Source: Linum tenue
Taxonomy: Eukaryota; Streptophyta; Magnoliopsida; Malpighiales; Linaceae
Length of the DNA: 64,000 nucleotides
Assembly: GCA_946122785.1 (NCBI GenBank)
Contig: CAMGYJ010000008.1
Coordinates: 24,391,475-24,455,474, forward strand
Reading direction: 5' to 3'
Both the position numbers and the translations under genes were made by a program. Positions 1-11,575 of this stretch are shown here, in pieces. How positions within the stretch are numbered: position 1 is the stretch's first letter; every line of letters starts with the position of its first letter. The notes beneath the pieces were generated by a model. That model was not told where the DNA came from. It searched no databases and saw nothing but the letters and a program-made list of their open reading frames with translations.

Positions 1-855
1 GACAATTAGATTGATAGGCTTTCACACAACACAATCATTTCTGAATAATACCTCCACATGCACATTAAAACACAACCCCACACAAATCATTCAATTCATA
101 CAAGCATTCACATAATTGTAGCTAGGGTTTACAAACACCCAAGTGAAAGAAGGGACTACTCCATGCTAGGATAAGGGAAAACACAAGAGAGGGAAAGGGA
201 AACCATCAAGAAGATGCAAGCCTTGCTCCTTGTGTTGAAGAAATCCTCCTTTGGGGGAGGAATTCCCAAAACCTTGCTTGGAGATTAAACCCTAGCTTTT
301 CCTCTTCATTGCTTCGTCACTTTCTCACTCGAAAATCTGAAGAAGGAGAAGTTTCTCACACTAGGTCTCTCATCTCTTCTTCCTTTCAGCTGGCCTTTTA
401 AGTTGAGATCGCACACAGTTCACGGCCTGAGTTCACGATCATGAACATTGAAACGCGTCTATGAAATCAGTGCTGAGACTAAATGCACCGCTTCATTGTC
501 TTGGGTTCACGATCAATGGCCTTTGCTCACGGTCTTAGCGACCGTGAACAGCCTAGGGGTCAGTAACCTGCAAACCTCTCTAGACGCTCCTTGGTTCGTG
601 GGTTTTGGCTCAAGTTCACGGCGCTGTAAGATCGTGAACTCCAACATCAGATCGTGAACATTGGCCATCTCCACCACTTTGCTCGATCTTTGCTCCTTTT
701 CTTCCAACTTTCAACTTCAGGTTTGGTTTTACCTGTTAGGATCTGAAACACACTGAAATACAAGCAACCTCGCGTAAAACCAACCTTATTGGAGTTCAAA
801 TGCAACAAACATGAAAGAGAATTGGGGATAAAAAGTGTACATTAGGCCCAAATCA
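1..855 (-). mobile_element. Gypsy LTR (right part), minus orientation, cut by window edge
   Basis: Sequence from about 60 to 855 is clearly related to 40860-41631: both share the 'acacccaagtgaaa' and 'tactccatgcta' stretches, the GTTCACGG-type motifs and a terminal 'ttaggcc...atca'. The match to a second LTR that is followed by a CCCCCAC tract (a minus-strand polypurine tract) identifies this as an LTR read on the minus strand. It contains inverted motifs such as 'cacggtcttagcgaccgtg' near 525-543. The left end lies outside the window and no element-internal sequence follows on the right, so it may be a solo or truncated LTR. Confidence 0.65.
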
Positions 856-1555
856 CAGTACCAATGGGAAAACAACTTACCTTATACAGTTAATACCCAC
901 TTCAATAACCACAAAAGCTTTGCATTCTCCTGAGTATACTTGTATGTGGTCTCAAAGACGATGAAGGGAGATAACAATGGTGGAAGGAGGTGATAAGGAA
1001 GTTTCTATCACTCTCTCTTAGAACTCAAAGGTAATGGATGAGATAAGGGAGGTCGACCACATTTTCTCCTTTTAAGGTAATCTAGTCACTTCCTTACGCA
1101 TTTAATTGTATGTACCAAGGGTGCCTACGTGTTTGCTTTTCAATTTGGTTCCAGAAGTGGAGTCCACTATGTCACCAGAAGCAATTAAAATGTTCTAGAA
1201 GATAACTCCATTACCCTTGCTTTAGTGGAACCCATTCGGTTCACCCCATCCATACAAAGTTGACTCTTTCCTACCCACTAGATTCATAACTTTACCTAAG
1301 CAACCAAGTTAAAACAGGTGGGGAATGGTAAAATAACAATTACAATTTCCACTTAATTGGATCCTAATGAATTACGGTGAGTTCCCCAACATTTGTAATC
1401 CTAGATAAATAACTAGTTCAAATTCTCAAAGATGTTAGTCGCCATAATTGGGCACCAGTTTAATAAATAGTAACACCTATTAAAATCTTTACTTACGATG
1501 TACGTATAATTCAGTTGTTTAAGATAGAGGGGGTGTGACACATTTGATTAGGTTG
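856..1555. other. intergenic, nothing recognised
   Basis: About 700 bases between two LTR-like stretches. There is no credible ORF, splice pattern, terminal inverted repeat or tandem repeat. Confidence 0.4.
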
Positions 1556-2110
1556 AGTTTTGAAATTTTTGAAATGCCTATTTTCACTCAGTTCATGGTT
1601 TTAGCCTCATTATCACGGTTTTAGCCACCGTGATAATCGGGTGGAGTTCCATCATTTTTTGAAATGCACTATTTTGCCTTAAGTTTACGATATGAGATTT
1701 ATGTTCACGGTTTTGGCGACCGTGAACAGAACCCTTCGTCTGTAAACCTCAGGATTGGGCTATATAAGGGCGTGAACCCTTCTTCTTCACTTCACGCCGC
1801 CCCCTCGCCGGAATCCTCTGAAATCTGTCGGAAAACCCCGACATCTCGCTGTTTTTCATCAATTTTGGCGACTTCTGGTCACCCCAATTAAAATCCAAGA
1901 ACAAACCCAGAATCCCCACTCCCGGGCGCACCTTCGCCAATGTTTTGAGTTAATTTGGCTCAAAAAAATTTCGGGGTGTGCAATTCCCGGTGACACTCAA
2001 GCTCCACCAGACAGTTTTTCGGCCAATTTTTGACACCCTCGCCTTCTCCTCACCTCCCTCTTCGACCCGACTTGTGTCTCTAGGTCTGTTTCAAGCCTTT
2101 CCTTTGTCGT
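1556..2110 (+). mobile_element. LTR-like fragment with palindromic 'cacggt' motifs
   Basis: The stretch holds the same class of palindromes as the neighbouring LTR: 'cacggttttagccaccgtg' near 1616 and 'ttcacggttttggcgaccgtgaa' near 1702. These precede a TATA-like 'ctatataagg' near 1758 and a CT-rich leader. That arrangement fits U3 and R of a plus-strand Gypsy LTR. No TG/CA boundary is clear, and it does not match the 3' LTR at 9590, so it is probably from another element. Confidence 0.4.
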
Positions 2111-2445
2111 TTTTGAAGAACTGGTTATAGTTATTAGGTGAGGAGAATCGATTTAATCTTGCCTGATTGGTTAAAATTAGGCAAGGGGTTGGTCAAGTAG
2201 GATAGTTTTAATGATGTAGAATGTGCATGTGGAAATCATAAGTGTGGGGGAATTCTTCAAAGCCTTCAAAGGCATAGGGCCTCAGTGGGATCATAAGTGT
2301 GGGTGAATTCTTTTATCCCCGATGATTTGATATTAATGACTGTTTCCACGTATGATGTATGTCTTGGAAGTTTTGCAGGATGTTTGACGAGAACCACCTC
2401 TTCTTTTAAAAGGTGGCCCAACTTCCCCATTTTCGGAGCACTTTG
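2111..2445. other. retrotransposon spacer with two 'aagtgtggg' tracts
   Basis: Two near-copies of 'cataagtgtgggggaattcttc' occur about 50 bases apart (near 2237 and 2293). They resemble the polypurine-like 'aagtgtggggga' tracts found near Athila-type post-pol regions, as also at 6748. No coding sequence is recognised. Confidence 0.35.
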
Positions 2446-2635
2446 CGATTCTGGATGAAGGCTCCTTTGGGTGATCATTGGAAGCTTGATCTCCGACAGT
2501 TCAATTTTCTGAACTGTGAAGATGTCATTCGAGAGGTTGTGGTACCCCCGATGGTGTCGGCTCTTAGAAATTGAGGATGACGTCTACGCCGAGTTGTACA
2601 TAGAATTCTACAGCAATTACACCTTCGCCCAGCCT
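2446..2635 (+). pseudogene. fragment of Athila-type post-pol ORF fused upstream of gag
   Basis: Across two frames the translation carries a leucine/phenylalanine-rich stretch followed by RLLEIEDDVYAELYIEFYS. This parallels, in the same order, the post-pol ORF at 6941-7080 (FEQLHCLN, then LLSIDEPTYKELVWDFYTT). The continuing frame runs directly into gag-like sequence. The simplest reading is that a deletion or ectopic recombination joined a piece of the 3' ORF to the C-terminal part of gag, removing LTR, leader and gag N-terminus. Confidence 0.5.
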
Positions 2636-3361
2636 TTCCAGGCCAGGCAGGGCCCAACTCCACAGCAGCAGCTGTACCAGCCCAGACAGGGGCATCCATT
2701 CCAGCAGCCACAGTGCCAGTATGCTCCGTTGCCAGTAGTTCCAGCTCCAGATACCCAGATGACGGAGCTGAAAAATATTTTGCAGGCATTCATGACTACT
2801 AGTCAGGCGAATTTCGCCAGGATGGACCAGAACATAACTTCTCTGGAGGCAGGCCAAAGGAACCAGGGTGCTATACTGTAAGATCTCCAGAACCAGATTG
2901 GTGGCATTGCTCGCCAAAATAACACTAGAGCACCTGGGACTTTGCCTGCCACCACCAATCCAAATCCTCGCGAGCCTCACCAGAAGCTGGATGCCATCAC
3001 TACCAGGAGTGGCAAGACCACATCTGCTGCTCCTGCCCAGTCCAGGCAAGAAGAGCCACTGCCTGCTTCAACACTTCCAGCTGACGATGTAGAAGTGGGG
3101 ATGGAGAAAGAAGCACCTGATCCCAAGCCACAGCCAGTGGTTAAGGAGCATGTACCCCAGCTTCTCTTCCCCACTCGCCTACACAAAGACAAGCTGGAGA
3201 CTGAGTTTGCCAAGTTCATGGCAATGTTGAAGCAGGTCAACATCAACATGCCGTTCGTGGAGGCACTTTCGAAGATGCCCGAGTACGCTAAATTTATGAA
3301 GGATCTCCTCACCAACAAGAAGAAACTTGGGGATCTCTCGACAGTGATGCTGAGCGAGTAG
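2636..3361 (+). pseudogene. Athila-like gag C-terminal region
   Basis: One reading frame (that of 2516) gives a Q/P-rich linker, a helical segment with TSLEAGQRNQGAIL, the lineage-typical motif AITTRSGK near 2993-3016, and a block QLLFPTRLHKDKLETEFAKF ending in EALSKMPEYAKFMKDLL. This matches the gag C-terminus of Athila-type Ty3/Gypsy elements, which builds the virus-like particle. In-frame TAA at 2879-2881 and TAG at 3359-3361 interrupt an otherwise collinear frame. The gag N-terminus is absent. Confidence 0.7.
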
Positions 3362-3627
3362 TGTTCTGCTATCCTGCAGAACAAGCTGCCCAAGAAGCGC
3401 AAAGACCCAGGGAGTTTTACTATCCCTCTTGTTATTGGCAGCATGCATGTAGGGAAGTCCTTGACCGATTTAGGCGCTAGCATAAATGTCATGCCTTATA
3501 AATTGTTTAAGAAGCTAGGCCTAGGTGAACCCAGAACTACTAGGATGAGCATTCAGTTAGCTGACCATTCTATTGTGCATCCTAGGGGTATCATAGAGCA
3601 TCTGCTTGTTAACGTAGGCGCATTCAC
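3362..3627 (+). pseudogene. Gypsy aspartic protease, truncated
   Basis: The frame continues from gag as CSAILQNKLPKKRKDPGSFT, then VGKSLTDLGASINVMPYKLF. DLGAS is the catalytic D-x-G-A site in the form usual for Athila elements. QLADHSIVHPRGIIEHLLV follows. At about 3627 the frame switches, and the segment that normally carries the hydrophobic LGRPF block of the protease core is missing. The enzyme would normally cut the gag-pol polyprotein; this copy cannot be functional. Confidence 0.7.
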
Positions 3628-4961
3628 ATATTTCTGGAGGGCGATAGGCTGTTCAAACCGATCTCATCCTCACCTCGCATCACTACCTCTCTGGAGGAGC
3701 CACCAGAGCTGGAGCTAAAGCTCCTCCCTCCTTGCTTGGAGTATGCATTTCTCCTGGAGGGTAATAAGCTCCCAGTCATCATTAGCTCGACTCTCACACC
3801 CGAGCAGAAGGTCAGACTGGTGGCCTTGCTCAAGCAGTACGAGCGCGCTCTAGCATGGAAGATCACTGATATCCGGGGGATCAACCCCTCTTTCTACTCC
3901 CACCGGATACTGCTCGAGGATGAGATGCGGCCAGTGCAACAGCCCCAGAGGAGACTGACACCGAACCTGGAGGCTGTGGTTCGGGCAGAGATCGTGAAGC
4001 TGATGGACGCATGGATCATCTTCGCCATCTCCGACAGCGAGTGGGTCAGTCCCACCCAGGTGGTACTCAAAAAGGGTGGGATGACCGTGGTGCCTAACGA
4101 GAAGAACGAACTCATCCCGATGCGCACGGTGACTGGGTACCGTGTCTGCATTGATTACCGGCATCGCAACGATGTCACTCAGAAGGACCACTTCCCGCTG
4201 CCATTCATTGATCAGATGCTAGAGAGACTGGCGGGGCACGAGTTCTACTGTTTCCTGGATGGGATGTCCGGGTATTTACAGATTTCCATTGCACAGGCGA
4301 AGACCACTTTCACCTGCCCCTTCGGCACATTTGCTTACTGGAGGATCCCATTCGGGCTGTGTAATGCCCCTGCCACTTTTCAGCGATGCATGCTCGCCAT
4401 CTTTGACCGTCTGGTCGGCGAGATTATGGAGGTCTTTATGGAAAAAAATTTGGTTTATGGGGACTCATTCTCTCACTGTCTCCATAACCTAGAACTCGTC
4501 CTTAAATGGTGTGAAGAAGCGAACTTGGCACTTAGTTGGGAGAGGTGTCATTTCACGGTTCGTGAAGGCATAGTTCTGGGGCACAAGATCTCCAAGATGG
4601 GGACTGAGGTGGATAGGGCCAAAATCGAGACTATAAGTAAGCTGCCTACTCCCACATCTGTAAAGGGGATCCGGAGTTTCTTAGGCCATGCAGGGTTCTA
4701 CAGGCGGTTCATCAAGGATTTTTCGAAGATTTCCCTACCAGTGACAAAGCTCCTTGAGAAGGATGCCCCCTTCCAGTTCACCGAGGCATGCACATCGGCA
4801 TTCATGACCTTGAAGGAGAAGCTCACTCATGCTCCTATCATGGTCGCTACTGACTGGTCCCTACCGTTCGAGCTGATGTGTGATGCCAGTGACTTTGCGG
4901 TTGGAGCTGTCTTGGGGCAGAGGCGAGATCAACACTTCCGTCCTATCTATTACGCTCAAAG
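3628..4961 (+). pseudogene. Gypsy reverse transcriptase with destroyed active site
   Basis: A 443-residue open frame gives the ordered Ty3/Gypsy RT blocks: KLPVIISSTLTPEQK, WKITDIRGINPSFYSHRI, VCIDYRHRN (motif 2), FYCFLDGMSGYLQI (motif with first catalytic Asp), FGLCNAPATFQRCM, then FMEKNLVYGDSF where the paired catalytic aspartates should lie, then LGHKIS and FLGHAGFYRRFIKDFSKI. The frame is long and undamaged, yet the catalytic pair has been replaced by EKN, so polymerase activity is not expected. The ORF extends to 5067, but after about 4961 it is out of register with the domain. Confidence 0.85.
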
Positions 4962-5360
4962 ACCCTCAATGATGCCCATGATAACTACACCACCACGGAG
5001 AAGGAGCTGCTCGCGGTGGTGTTTGCCTTCGACAAGTTTCGTCCTTATCTGGTTTTGTCCCATGTGACCGTGTACACAGATCACTTCGTGATTCGATACC
5101 TGATGAGCAAGGATGATGCCAATCCTAGGCTCATACCATGGATCTTACTATTGCAGGAGTTCGACATCGAGATTCGGGACAAGAAGGGAGCTGAAAATGT
5201 TGCTGCTGATCCCCTCTCCTGGTTGGACGCACCACCTACGGACAACCTCGAGGAGGAGATCAACAATTCTTTCCCAGATGAGCGACTGATGATGATGTGC
5301 CTGGTGGAGAGAGTCACCCCTTGGTACTCCGATTTTGCTAATTATCTGGTGGGCCAGTAG
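4962..5360 (+). pseudogene. Gypsy RNase H domain and tether
   Basis: After a frameshift at about 4958-4962 the third frame reads [20 protein letters not shown], the conserved TTTEKELLA block of Ty3/Gypsy RNase H. It continues with [40 protein letters not shown] and ADPLSWL. In the element this domain degrades template RNA during reverse transcription. The frame ends at TAG 5358-5360 and resumes in the same frame afterwards, so the stop is a nonsense change. Confidence 0.8.
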
Positions 5361-6445
5361 CTGCCTAAGGGGATGACAACTCACTCCAAGCGGAAATTCT
5401 TCTCCAACCTGAAGCACTCCTTCTGGGATGACCCTCATCTCTTCAGGATCGGAGCCGATGGGATCATCCGTCGCTGTGTCATGGAAAGTGAGATGGAGGG
5501 CATTCTATCTCACTGTCATGAAGGACCTACTGGCGGTCACCATGGAGGTAACTGCACGGTGAGAAAGGTGCTACAGTCGGGCTTTTACTGGCCCACGCTC
5601 TTCAAGGATGCAGACGCCTTCGCATGCAGGTGCGACCGATGCCAAAGGTCAGGTAATATCTCTGCCCGTTATGAGATGCCACAAAATGTATTTATAACCT
5701 GTGAGATCTGAGATCTTTGATGTCTGGGGTATCGACTTCATGGGCCCCTTTCCTCCATCCTTTGGCAATACCTACATCTCAGTTGCTGTTGATTACGTCT
5801 CTAGGTGGGCTGAGGCGCAAGCTTTGCCCACTAATGATGCTAGACGTTTTTGTGGATTTCTGAAGCAGCTATTCTCCCGGTTCGGGACACTTAGAGCCAT
5901 CATAAGCGATCGAGGCACCCATTTCCAGGCCAGTTTGATAAGTTACTGTCTCGCTATGGTGTCACTCATAAGGTGTTTATGGCCTATCACCCTCAAACGA
6001 GTGGCCAGGCCGAGCTGACGAATCGGGAGCTCAAGCGTATACTGGAAAAAACAGTGGATCAGTCCCGCAAGGATTGGTCCACCAAGCTCGTTGATGCTCT
6101 GTGGGCATACCGCACGACCTACAAGATGCCAATTGGTACTTCACCGTACCGGCTTGTCTATGGAAAGCATGTCATTTGCACGTGGAGCTATAGCACAAGG
6201 CCTTTTGGGCCCTTAAGCTGCTCAACTTGGATGTTAGTGTTGCAGGTGTTGAACGCAAAATGCAGATGCTAGAGCTTGAGGAATGGCGTTATCACGCCTA
6301 TGAGAACACCAAGTTGTACAAGGAGCGCACTAAGCGCCTGCACGAGGGACGGTTGCAGGGTCCGAAGGAGTTTTAGGTTGGTGATCGAGTTCTCCTCTAA
6401 TACTCTCGCCTGAAACTCTTTCCTGGAAAGCTCCGCTCGCGGTGG
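5361..6445 (+). pseudogene. Athila-like integrase, multiply frameshifted
   Basis: The zinc-binding H2C2 part (HCHEGPTGGHHGG ... [12 protein letters not shown]) is in frame 3. The core with [19 protein letters not shown] (first Asp) and ISDRGTHFQ (second Asp) is in frame 1. [19 protein letters not shown] (Glu) is back in frame 3. Changes of frame fall at about 5695, 5935 and 6172. The C-terminal part to about 6440 ([14 protein letters not shown], then LKLFPGKL) has further stops. It is collinear with the undamaged copy at 48475-49372. Confidence 0.8.
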
Positions 6446-6849
6446 TTTCGCGTCCCTCACCCTCTCCTCGCGTCCCCTCTACGGTCCTACTGAGTTTCCA
6501 GGTGTGTTGCTTGCTCAATTTGCTCTTTTTATGGAAAATCGAACTGTAGATTTTAGGACCGAGAACTATGCATTGCCTGTGTTTGAATTAGAATAGGGTG
6601 AGGGATGTCGTGGGTATGATTGGCTAGTGTGTATATGATGCCCCATTGCTTGAATGGGTCGGTTGTGCTTGATTCTGGTTTTGATTGCGGTTGTGTTGCT
6701 TGCAGTTCAACCGTTTGTGCGTAACTGTTAGCCCTAGGTGGTCCTTAAGTGTGGGGGAAGTGATAAACCCATATTGTTGGTCCTAACGAGTATTTTCTTG
6801 GCTCCACCTTTGGTTTACTGGTTTTGCATGATCATATCGCTCGATCACC
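6446..6849. other. spacer between pol and post-pol ORF, with G-rich tract
   Basis: Non-coding stretch with 'cttaagtgtgggggaagtg' near 6745, a polypurine-like sequence typical of the interval before the third ORF in Athila-type elements. No other feature is seen. Confidence 0.4.
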
Positions 6850-8206
6850 CGTTCATGCAGGACCTGCGCCTGCACCAGAAGTACGCTGACCAGTACCGCC
6901 GGGTCATACGCGGAGTGCTCCAGCGCCATCACCATTTGGAGTGGGGGTCTTCGAGCAGCTTCACTGCTTGAACGAGATCGCCACCGCCATCAGCCACCCG
7001 GATTGGCGGACGTTGCTGAGCATCGACGAGCCCACCTACAAAGAGCTGGTGTGGGATTTCTACACCACCTTCCGGTACCGCTCCAAAGCAGCCCGGGACT
7101 CCCCACACCGGTGTCACCTTCCGGCTGGGTGGGCACCTGCGGCAGATGGGCATTGATGGGCTGGCCTTTGCCCTGGGGATCCAGTACCACCCCTACTCCC
7201 AGCATGAGGTAGAGATGCCCCATCCGAAGGACTGGAACCAGGATGAGTTCTACCGCCGGATAGCTCGACGCGCCTACGGGATGGACTACTTCGACGCCGA
7301 CCAGACATACGTCTCCACCCTCAAGCCGCAGTGGCACATCCTCAACCTGCTGATCACCCGCTCGATAGTCCCCAACGCCACTGGTTCCCACAAGATCCCG
7401 AAGCTGGTGCTCTATGCTATGTACTCGATGGGGGACCCGGAGCACATGTTACACTTGGGTTCTTTCGTGGCCAACGCCTTCTCTCGATGCCACGGGAAAC
7501 CCAACCACCTCTTCTGTGGTCCCCTGATCACCCGACAGGCGCGCCACTTCGAGATCAACCTGGAGGGACTCATGGATGCCACGACACGGGGCGGTTCCAC
7601 TCCCCTTAGCCGGGACGTGCTTCACAATGCGCTCCTCCTATCTTCTAATGGAGCGCGTTCCTGGGTGGATGGGTTGTTTCTACCTCCCGAGGAGGATGCA
7701 GATCTTGATGAGGATGAGGAAGACGACGACTACATCGGCGAGGATGAGGCCGGGGATGATGATGATGATGGCGGGGACATGGGTGCTGATGAGCCGGAGC
7801 CCCCGCTCTCCCCCCCCCAGAGGATCTTCAGCCACGACGGAGATCCGAGCGAGGCGAGTCCTCCTCCGGTCCTTCTGGTCCGTCAATAGATTTCTTCACG
7901 GAGCAGTTCCAGCAGATGGGGCTCCAGTTTCAGCAGCTTGGGCTCCAAAACAAGAAGCTCATGGACCATTATGTCCAGTTTTACCAGTAGTATTCGGTCC
8001 ACCAGGCCGAGTACCAGTCACGGATGACGGTTGTGGACGAGCGCCTCGACCGGATGATGGAGTACCAGGAGCACCTGCTCTAGTCCTGCCACCCGCCTTA
8101 GAAGCACCACTGGACCACCCGGTGGGACCACTCACCACCCTCGCCACCGTCGACAGATGGGGTTGACGACCTCATGGACCAGATCGACTTCACCGGGCTC
8201 GAGTAG
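6850..8206 (+). pseudogene. Athila-type post-pol ORF (plant retrotransposon ORF1/env-position protein)
   Basis: Three linked frames give LHQKYADQYRRVIRGVLQ, then LLSIDEPTYKELVWDFYTTF, then a 248-residue run with LAFALGIQYHPYSQHE, DWNQDEFYRRIARRAYGM, ILNLLITRSIVPN, GSHKIPKLVLYAMYSMGDPE and a D/E-rich tail (about 7690-7800). A third block has a glutamine-rich coiled coil (FFTEQFQQMGLQFQQLG) and ends near the TAG at 8204. This matches the family of plant Athila proteins encoded between pol and the 3' LTR, whose role is not established. Frame changes lie near 6940, 7110 and 7880; in-frame stops follow. Confidence 0.65.
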
Positions 8207-9589
8207 GCTGTACTCGTTGCTCGTCTTGTGTTGCTTTTGTTTTGATTCGGAGTGCAAACTGTCTTGTGTTTTGGTTTATTTTCTTTTCTTTTGGATGATG
8301 TACTATTGGGCTGACAACTTGACCTAACGTATTGTGGTAGAGTTTTGTGTTCCCTTTAGAAGTGCCTTTGCATCGACTGTTCACTTTTCCAGTCCGTTTC
8401 ACTCCGACTAGTCCACCTTCCAGTCTCATGCAGTCCGCGCACACCGGTAACATCGTTCCCTTATCCTTCCCTCTTCTCCATTGAGGGCAATGTCGAACTT
8501 AAGTGTTGGGGGGGGGGTGTTTCAATTTTGACTGCATTAGATCTGTTTGTGTGCTTGGAGCCTAGTCCACTGTGAAAATTTCGATTTGAGGGTTCCAAGT
8601 ACGTGTTCCTTGCAAATTGCCTACTCAGTATGCTTTGAATTGACAGTCTCTATAGTAATGTGCAATCTAGGGAGGTGGGGTAGCACTATGGAGGATGTTG
8701 AAGTATAAGATTTTTCCTACCAAGCTCTCTGCTATGCCGGTTGATTTTGTGAATTAGTGGAGCTAAGACCGTTGAATTCATGTGGTAATGGTGACTCCGT
8801 TTGAATTGTGTTGTGGACTCGTGTATCAAACAGGGTGCTCATGTGGGAAATGAAAAGTAGTGCTCCTCCATGTCGAAATCATTGAAATCTTAAACATGGG
8901 GTAAGCCCAACGTGTGTGGCACCGTTCATTGGATAAAATCAGGTTTTGGAAGAGATTTTAGTGATCCTTAGTGGGGTACTCCTACAAGGTGATGCTAAGT
9001 TGTCTCTAGTACAAGTAAAAGTTTCACCCGTTGAACGGTTTGCCTACTCGAGGATGTGTTTTTAAGGGCGCGAATAGTGCTTCCGACCCCCCTTAATTTC
9101 ATTGACCCTCCACACGAGTTGAGGAAAAGGAATTAAAAGAAGTACTCTGGCGAGTGCCAGATGTACAGAAAGTCATAAATTGCTCTTGCTTGACTAATAA
9201 GGGCCGACCGTACAAAAGACTGTAGTTGGAACCCCTGCCAAGTGAAAAAAATGTAAAATGAAAGTGAAAAAAGGGGTTCCAACAGTGAAATGAAGTGAAA
9301 GAGCACTCCGGTACAATGAGTCCTTGGTTGTGAATGGTGTGAGTCCCTTTACCCATGAACTGGCTGTCTTACTTCCACTTCTTCTCATGATCCTGGCTTG
9401 AGTCTAGTACTCGCATTGAGAGAGATAGGGGACATCTTAGAAGACCAGTTGAACTCGTAAGCTGCTATATGATCTAGGAAATCCTCTACCGACGATCGGG
9501 GTTGTTTGCTGCTATAGAGGTCTGGAGAGCTGCATTAGTTTGAGTTAGGTTTGCTTGGGGACAAGTAAACGGTTAAGTGTCGGGGAATT
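8207..9589 (+). other. 3' untranslated region of the Athila-like element
   Basis: Non-coding. It contains a poly-G run in 'aagtgttgggggggg' at about 8500-8518, an inverted repeat 'gttggaacccct' (about 9225) with 'aggggttccaac' (about 9270) around a short A/G-rich loop, and a polypurine-like 'aagtgtcggggaattt' immediately before the LTR. These features are typical of the long 3' leader of Athila elements. Confidence 0.5.
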
Positions 9590-10842
9590 TGATAGACCAT
9601 TGATTTCACATGTTTTTACCTCCACTCTTGAGCCGTTTGAGATGTTGATTGTCGTGTTTCAAGCCGATTTCACGCTAGGTTGTGTGTTTATGTCATATTT
9701 CAGGACTTGGCGTTGATGTGAAGGCGAGGAAACGAGTTTCGGGTTGAAAAGGAGGACATGGGAGTGAAGGGCGTTGGAAGAGCAAAATACACCGCCATGA
9801 GTTAAAATACCCGGCCGGTAAAATGCTAGAGAGGCCGGGGAAAATCAATTTTGGACGCCCAGAAGGCAGAAGGGGCCCCGGCCAGAGAGCAAAAATACCC
9901 GGGTATTCTGGACCTCGATCGGGTATTAAGGCCTTCACCGCTGCGCTGCGTTTCAAAATCCCCGGCCGGGCACCTGAAATACCCAATCGCTGCGTTTAAG
10001 GGTTCACCGCTGCGCTGCGTTTAAGGGAAAGAAGGCTGGTTTTTGAAGGGTTTCGATTTTTAGAGAAAGAAAGTGATACCTAGAGAGAGAGAAAGCGACG
10101 AACCAGAGTTCCCAAGCGCCTTAGATCGATCTTCATCATCAGTGGAGCCCGGATAACGCTTGGAGAAGTGCCGATTGCCGACCAGAAGCAGAACCCCATC
10201 TTGCACAGCATGTTTTCTGCTTCTGAGTTAGAGTTTGCTTCTCTCTCCATGAAGTAACTTCCACATTCACCTGGGTATGAAGAACCCTAGACTTGTATGT
10301 TAGGCCTGATTGTATGAACCCAAGTTTGAATCCATTGATTTGATTATATTCAATTGAGGTTTGTTTTCTTGAATGGCATGAATCCTAATCAAATTCCTAT
10401 TATTTCTGCTTTGACCTAGAAAGAGAATATTTGCCTAGGTTGATAGAACACCCTTGATTGAAGGTAGTTAATTGACGACTTTGGTCGAGGAGTCAATTCA
10501 CTATTCTGTACCGGATTTACTTCGGTAGATGAGGTTTGGTTCGTTAGAGCCTCAATCTGTTTACTCCGGTGGAGGTTAGTCGCCCGATGGGGACTTAGAT
10601 TGAGAGGGTCTGGAGTCCTTTAGTCGAGACTGCAGACTTTTTAAGAACCTCTCGCAGTATAATTATCATTGAACTTGAACACAACTTTCACTGCTTTGCT
10701 TGCTAGTTTAATTGAACCTTCACTACACTTGAACCGCTAGATAACTAGACTTTCACGAAGTAGTCATCACACCTAGGACCCGGGTTGAAAATTAGAACTA
10801 AACCCGATATACTACGCATTAGTAGGTGGTTACACTTGGCCA
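9590..10842 (+). mobile_element. 3' LTR of the Athila-like element
   Basis: It begins TGATAGACC directly after the G-rich tract, as Gypsy LTRs do after a polypurine tract. Similar sequence, including 'ttcacgctaggttgt' and 'agaaccctag', is present in the LTR fragment at 46861-47700. Between 9780 and 10030 it has iterated CCGG-type motifs ('cccggccggg', 'ccggccggta', 'cgggtatt'). The right end is uncertain; 'cacttggcca' at 10842 is the best CA terminus. No matching 5' LTR is visible upstream. Confidence 0.6.
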
Positions 10843-10919
10843 CTTTCTAGTGTGACGGTAGAAGACTGTCATCCTGAGACAGGGGAACCTCGATGTTAAA
10901 ATTCTTCTTGTCTCCGAGT

Positions 10920-11575
10920 TCCCATTTAGTCAAAAAGGCCCCCCACTCTCAAAGAAGGAGTCTTGATATGCCTTCATGAAGAAGAATCCATTGAACCAAC
11001 TCCTCCCTAGCTTGGGGCACCTAACCACGAAGTGGTAGGGAAGCTTCGTGCGCTTTTGCAGAGATAAGCAATTGTCGAGGGACACCATGTTAAAGAAATA
11101 TCTGAACAAGCTAAACATGGGCCTCACGTTGTGCACCCGGCACTTCAACTTGAACAAAATCACCACCAGAATAACGGATGGTGATAGGCGCCCCAAGCTG
11201 CAACCGCAGACAGCCAAAAACCCCTCCAAAATGGGGTCGATTGGGAACCGTAAACCAAAGCGAAATACTCCTTGTAAACTCCGATCCACTTAGGACCGCA
11301 CACTCCGACTCTGGCAATCGGGGGAGCGGGCGCATACCACCGATCGCGCGGCAGTTGCAGACCTGTAACCAACTCCCTCACTCGCACAAGCGTCATGGTA
11401 GATTGGTGGTCTGGCCATGCCACATTAAACGGCATCTCGGAGATGTCGAGCGACACGTAATCTGGAGGGAAAGTTTTTGCCCAAGTAGTGACTTTGTAGG
11501 AGCCGTCCGCTGGCAACTAACCCAGAGCGGACGCCGTCGAAGTCCCAGCAGATGGAGGCGCCCTCTCTAAAAGAA
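10920..11575 (-). pseudogene. antisense additional ORF of a Tat-like Gypsy element
   Basis: Two overlapping minus frames (11516 to 11160, then 11289 to 10930) give RVRELVTGLQLPRDRWYAPA, TPFWRGFWLSAVAAWGAY, then VRPMFSLFRYFFNMVSLD and LGRSWFNGFFFMK. The pattern of a 'VxxFRYFF' block and a terminal 'W.N.FFFMK' resembles the putative plant gypsy-type transposon domain. In the Tat lineage such extra ORFs are known to lie antisense between pol and the 3' LTR, which is the position here. A frameshift near 11170-11280 breaks it. Confidence 0.5.

Noticed and set aside
7530..8166. Long ORFs overlapping the post-pol region in other frames
   Set aside because: They are shadows of the GC-rich coding frame; the frame with the family motifs explains the sequence.
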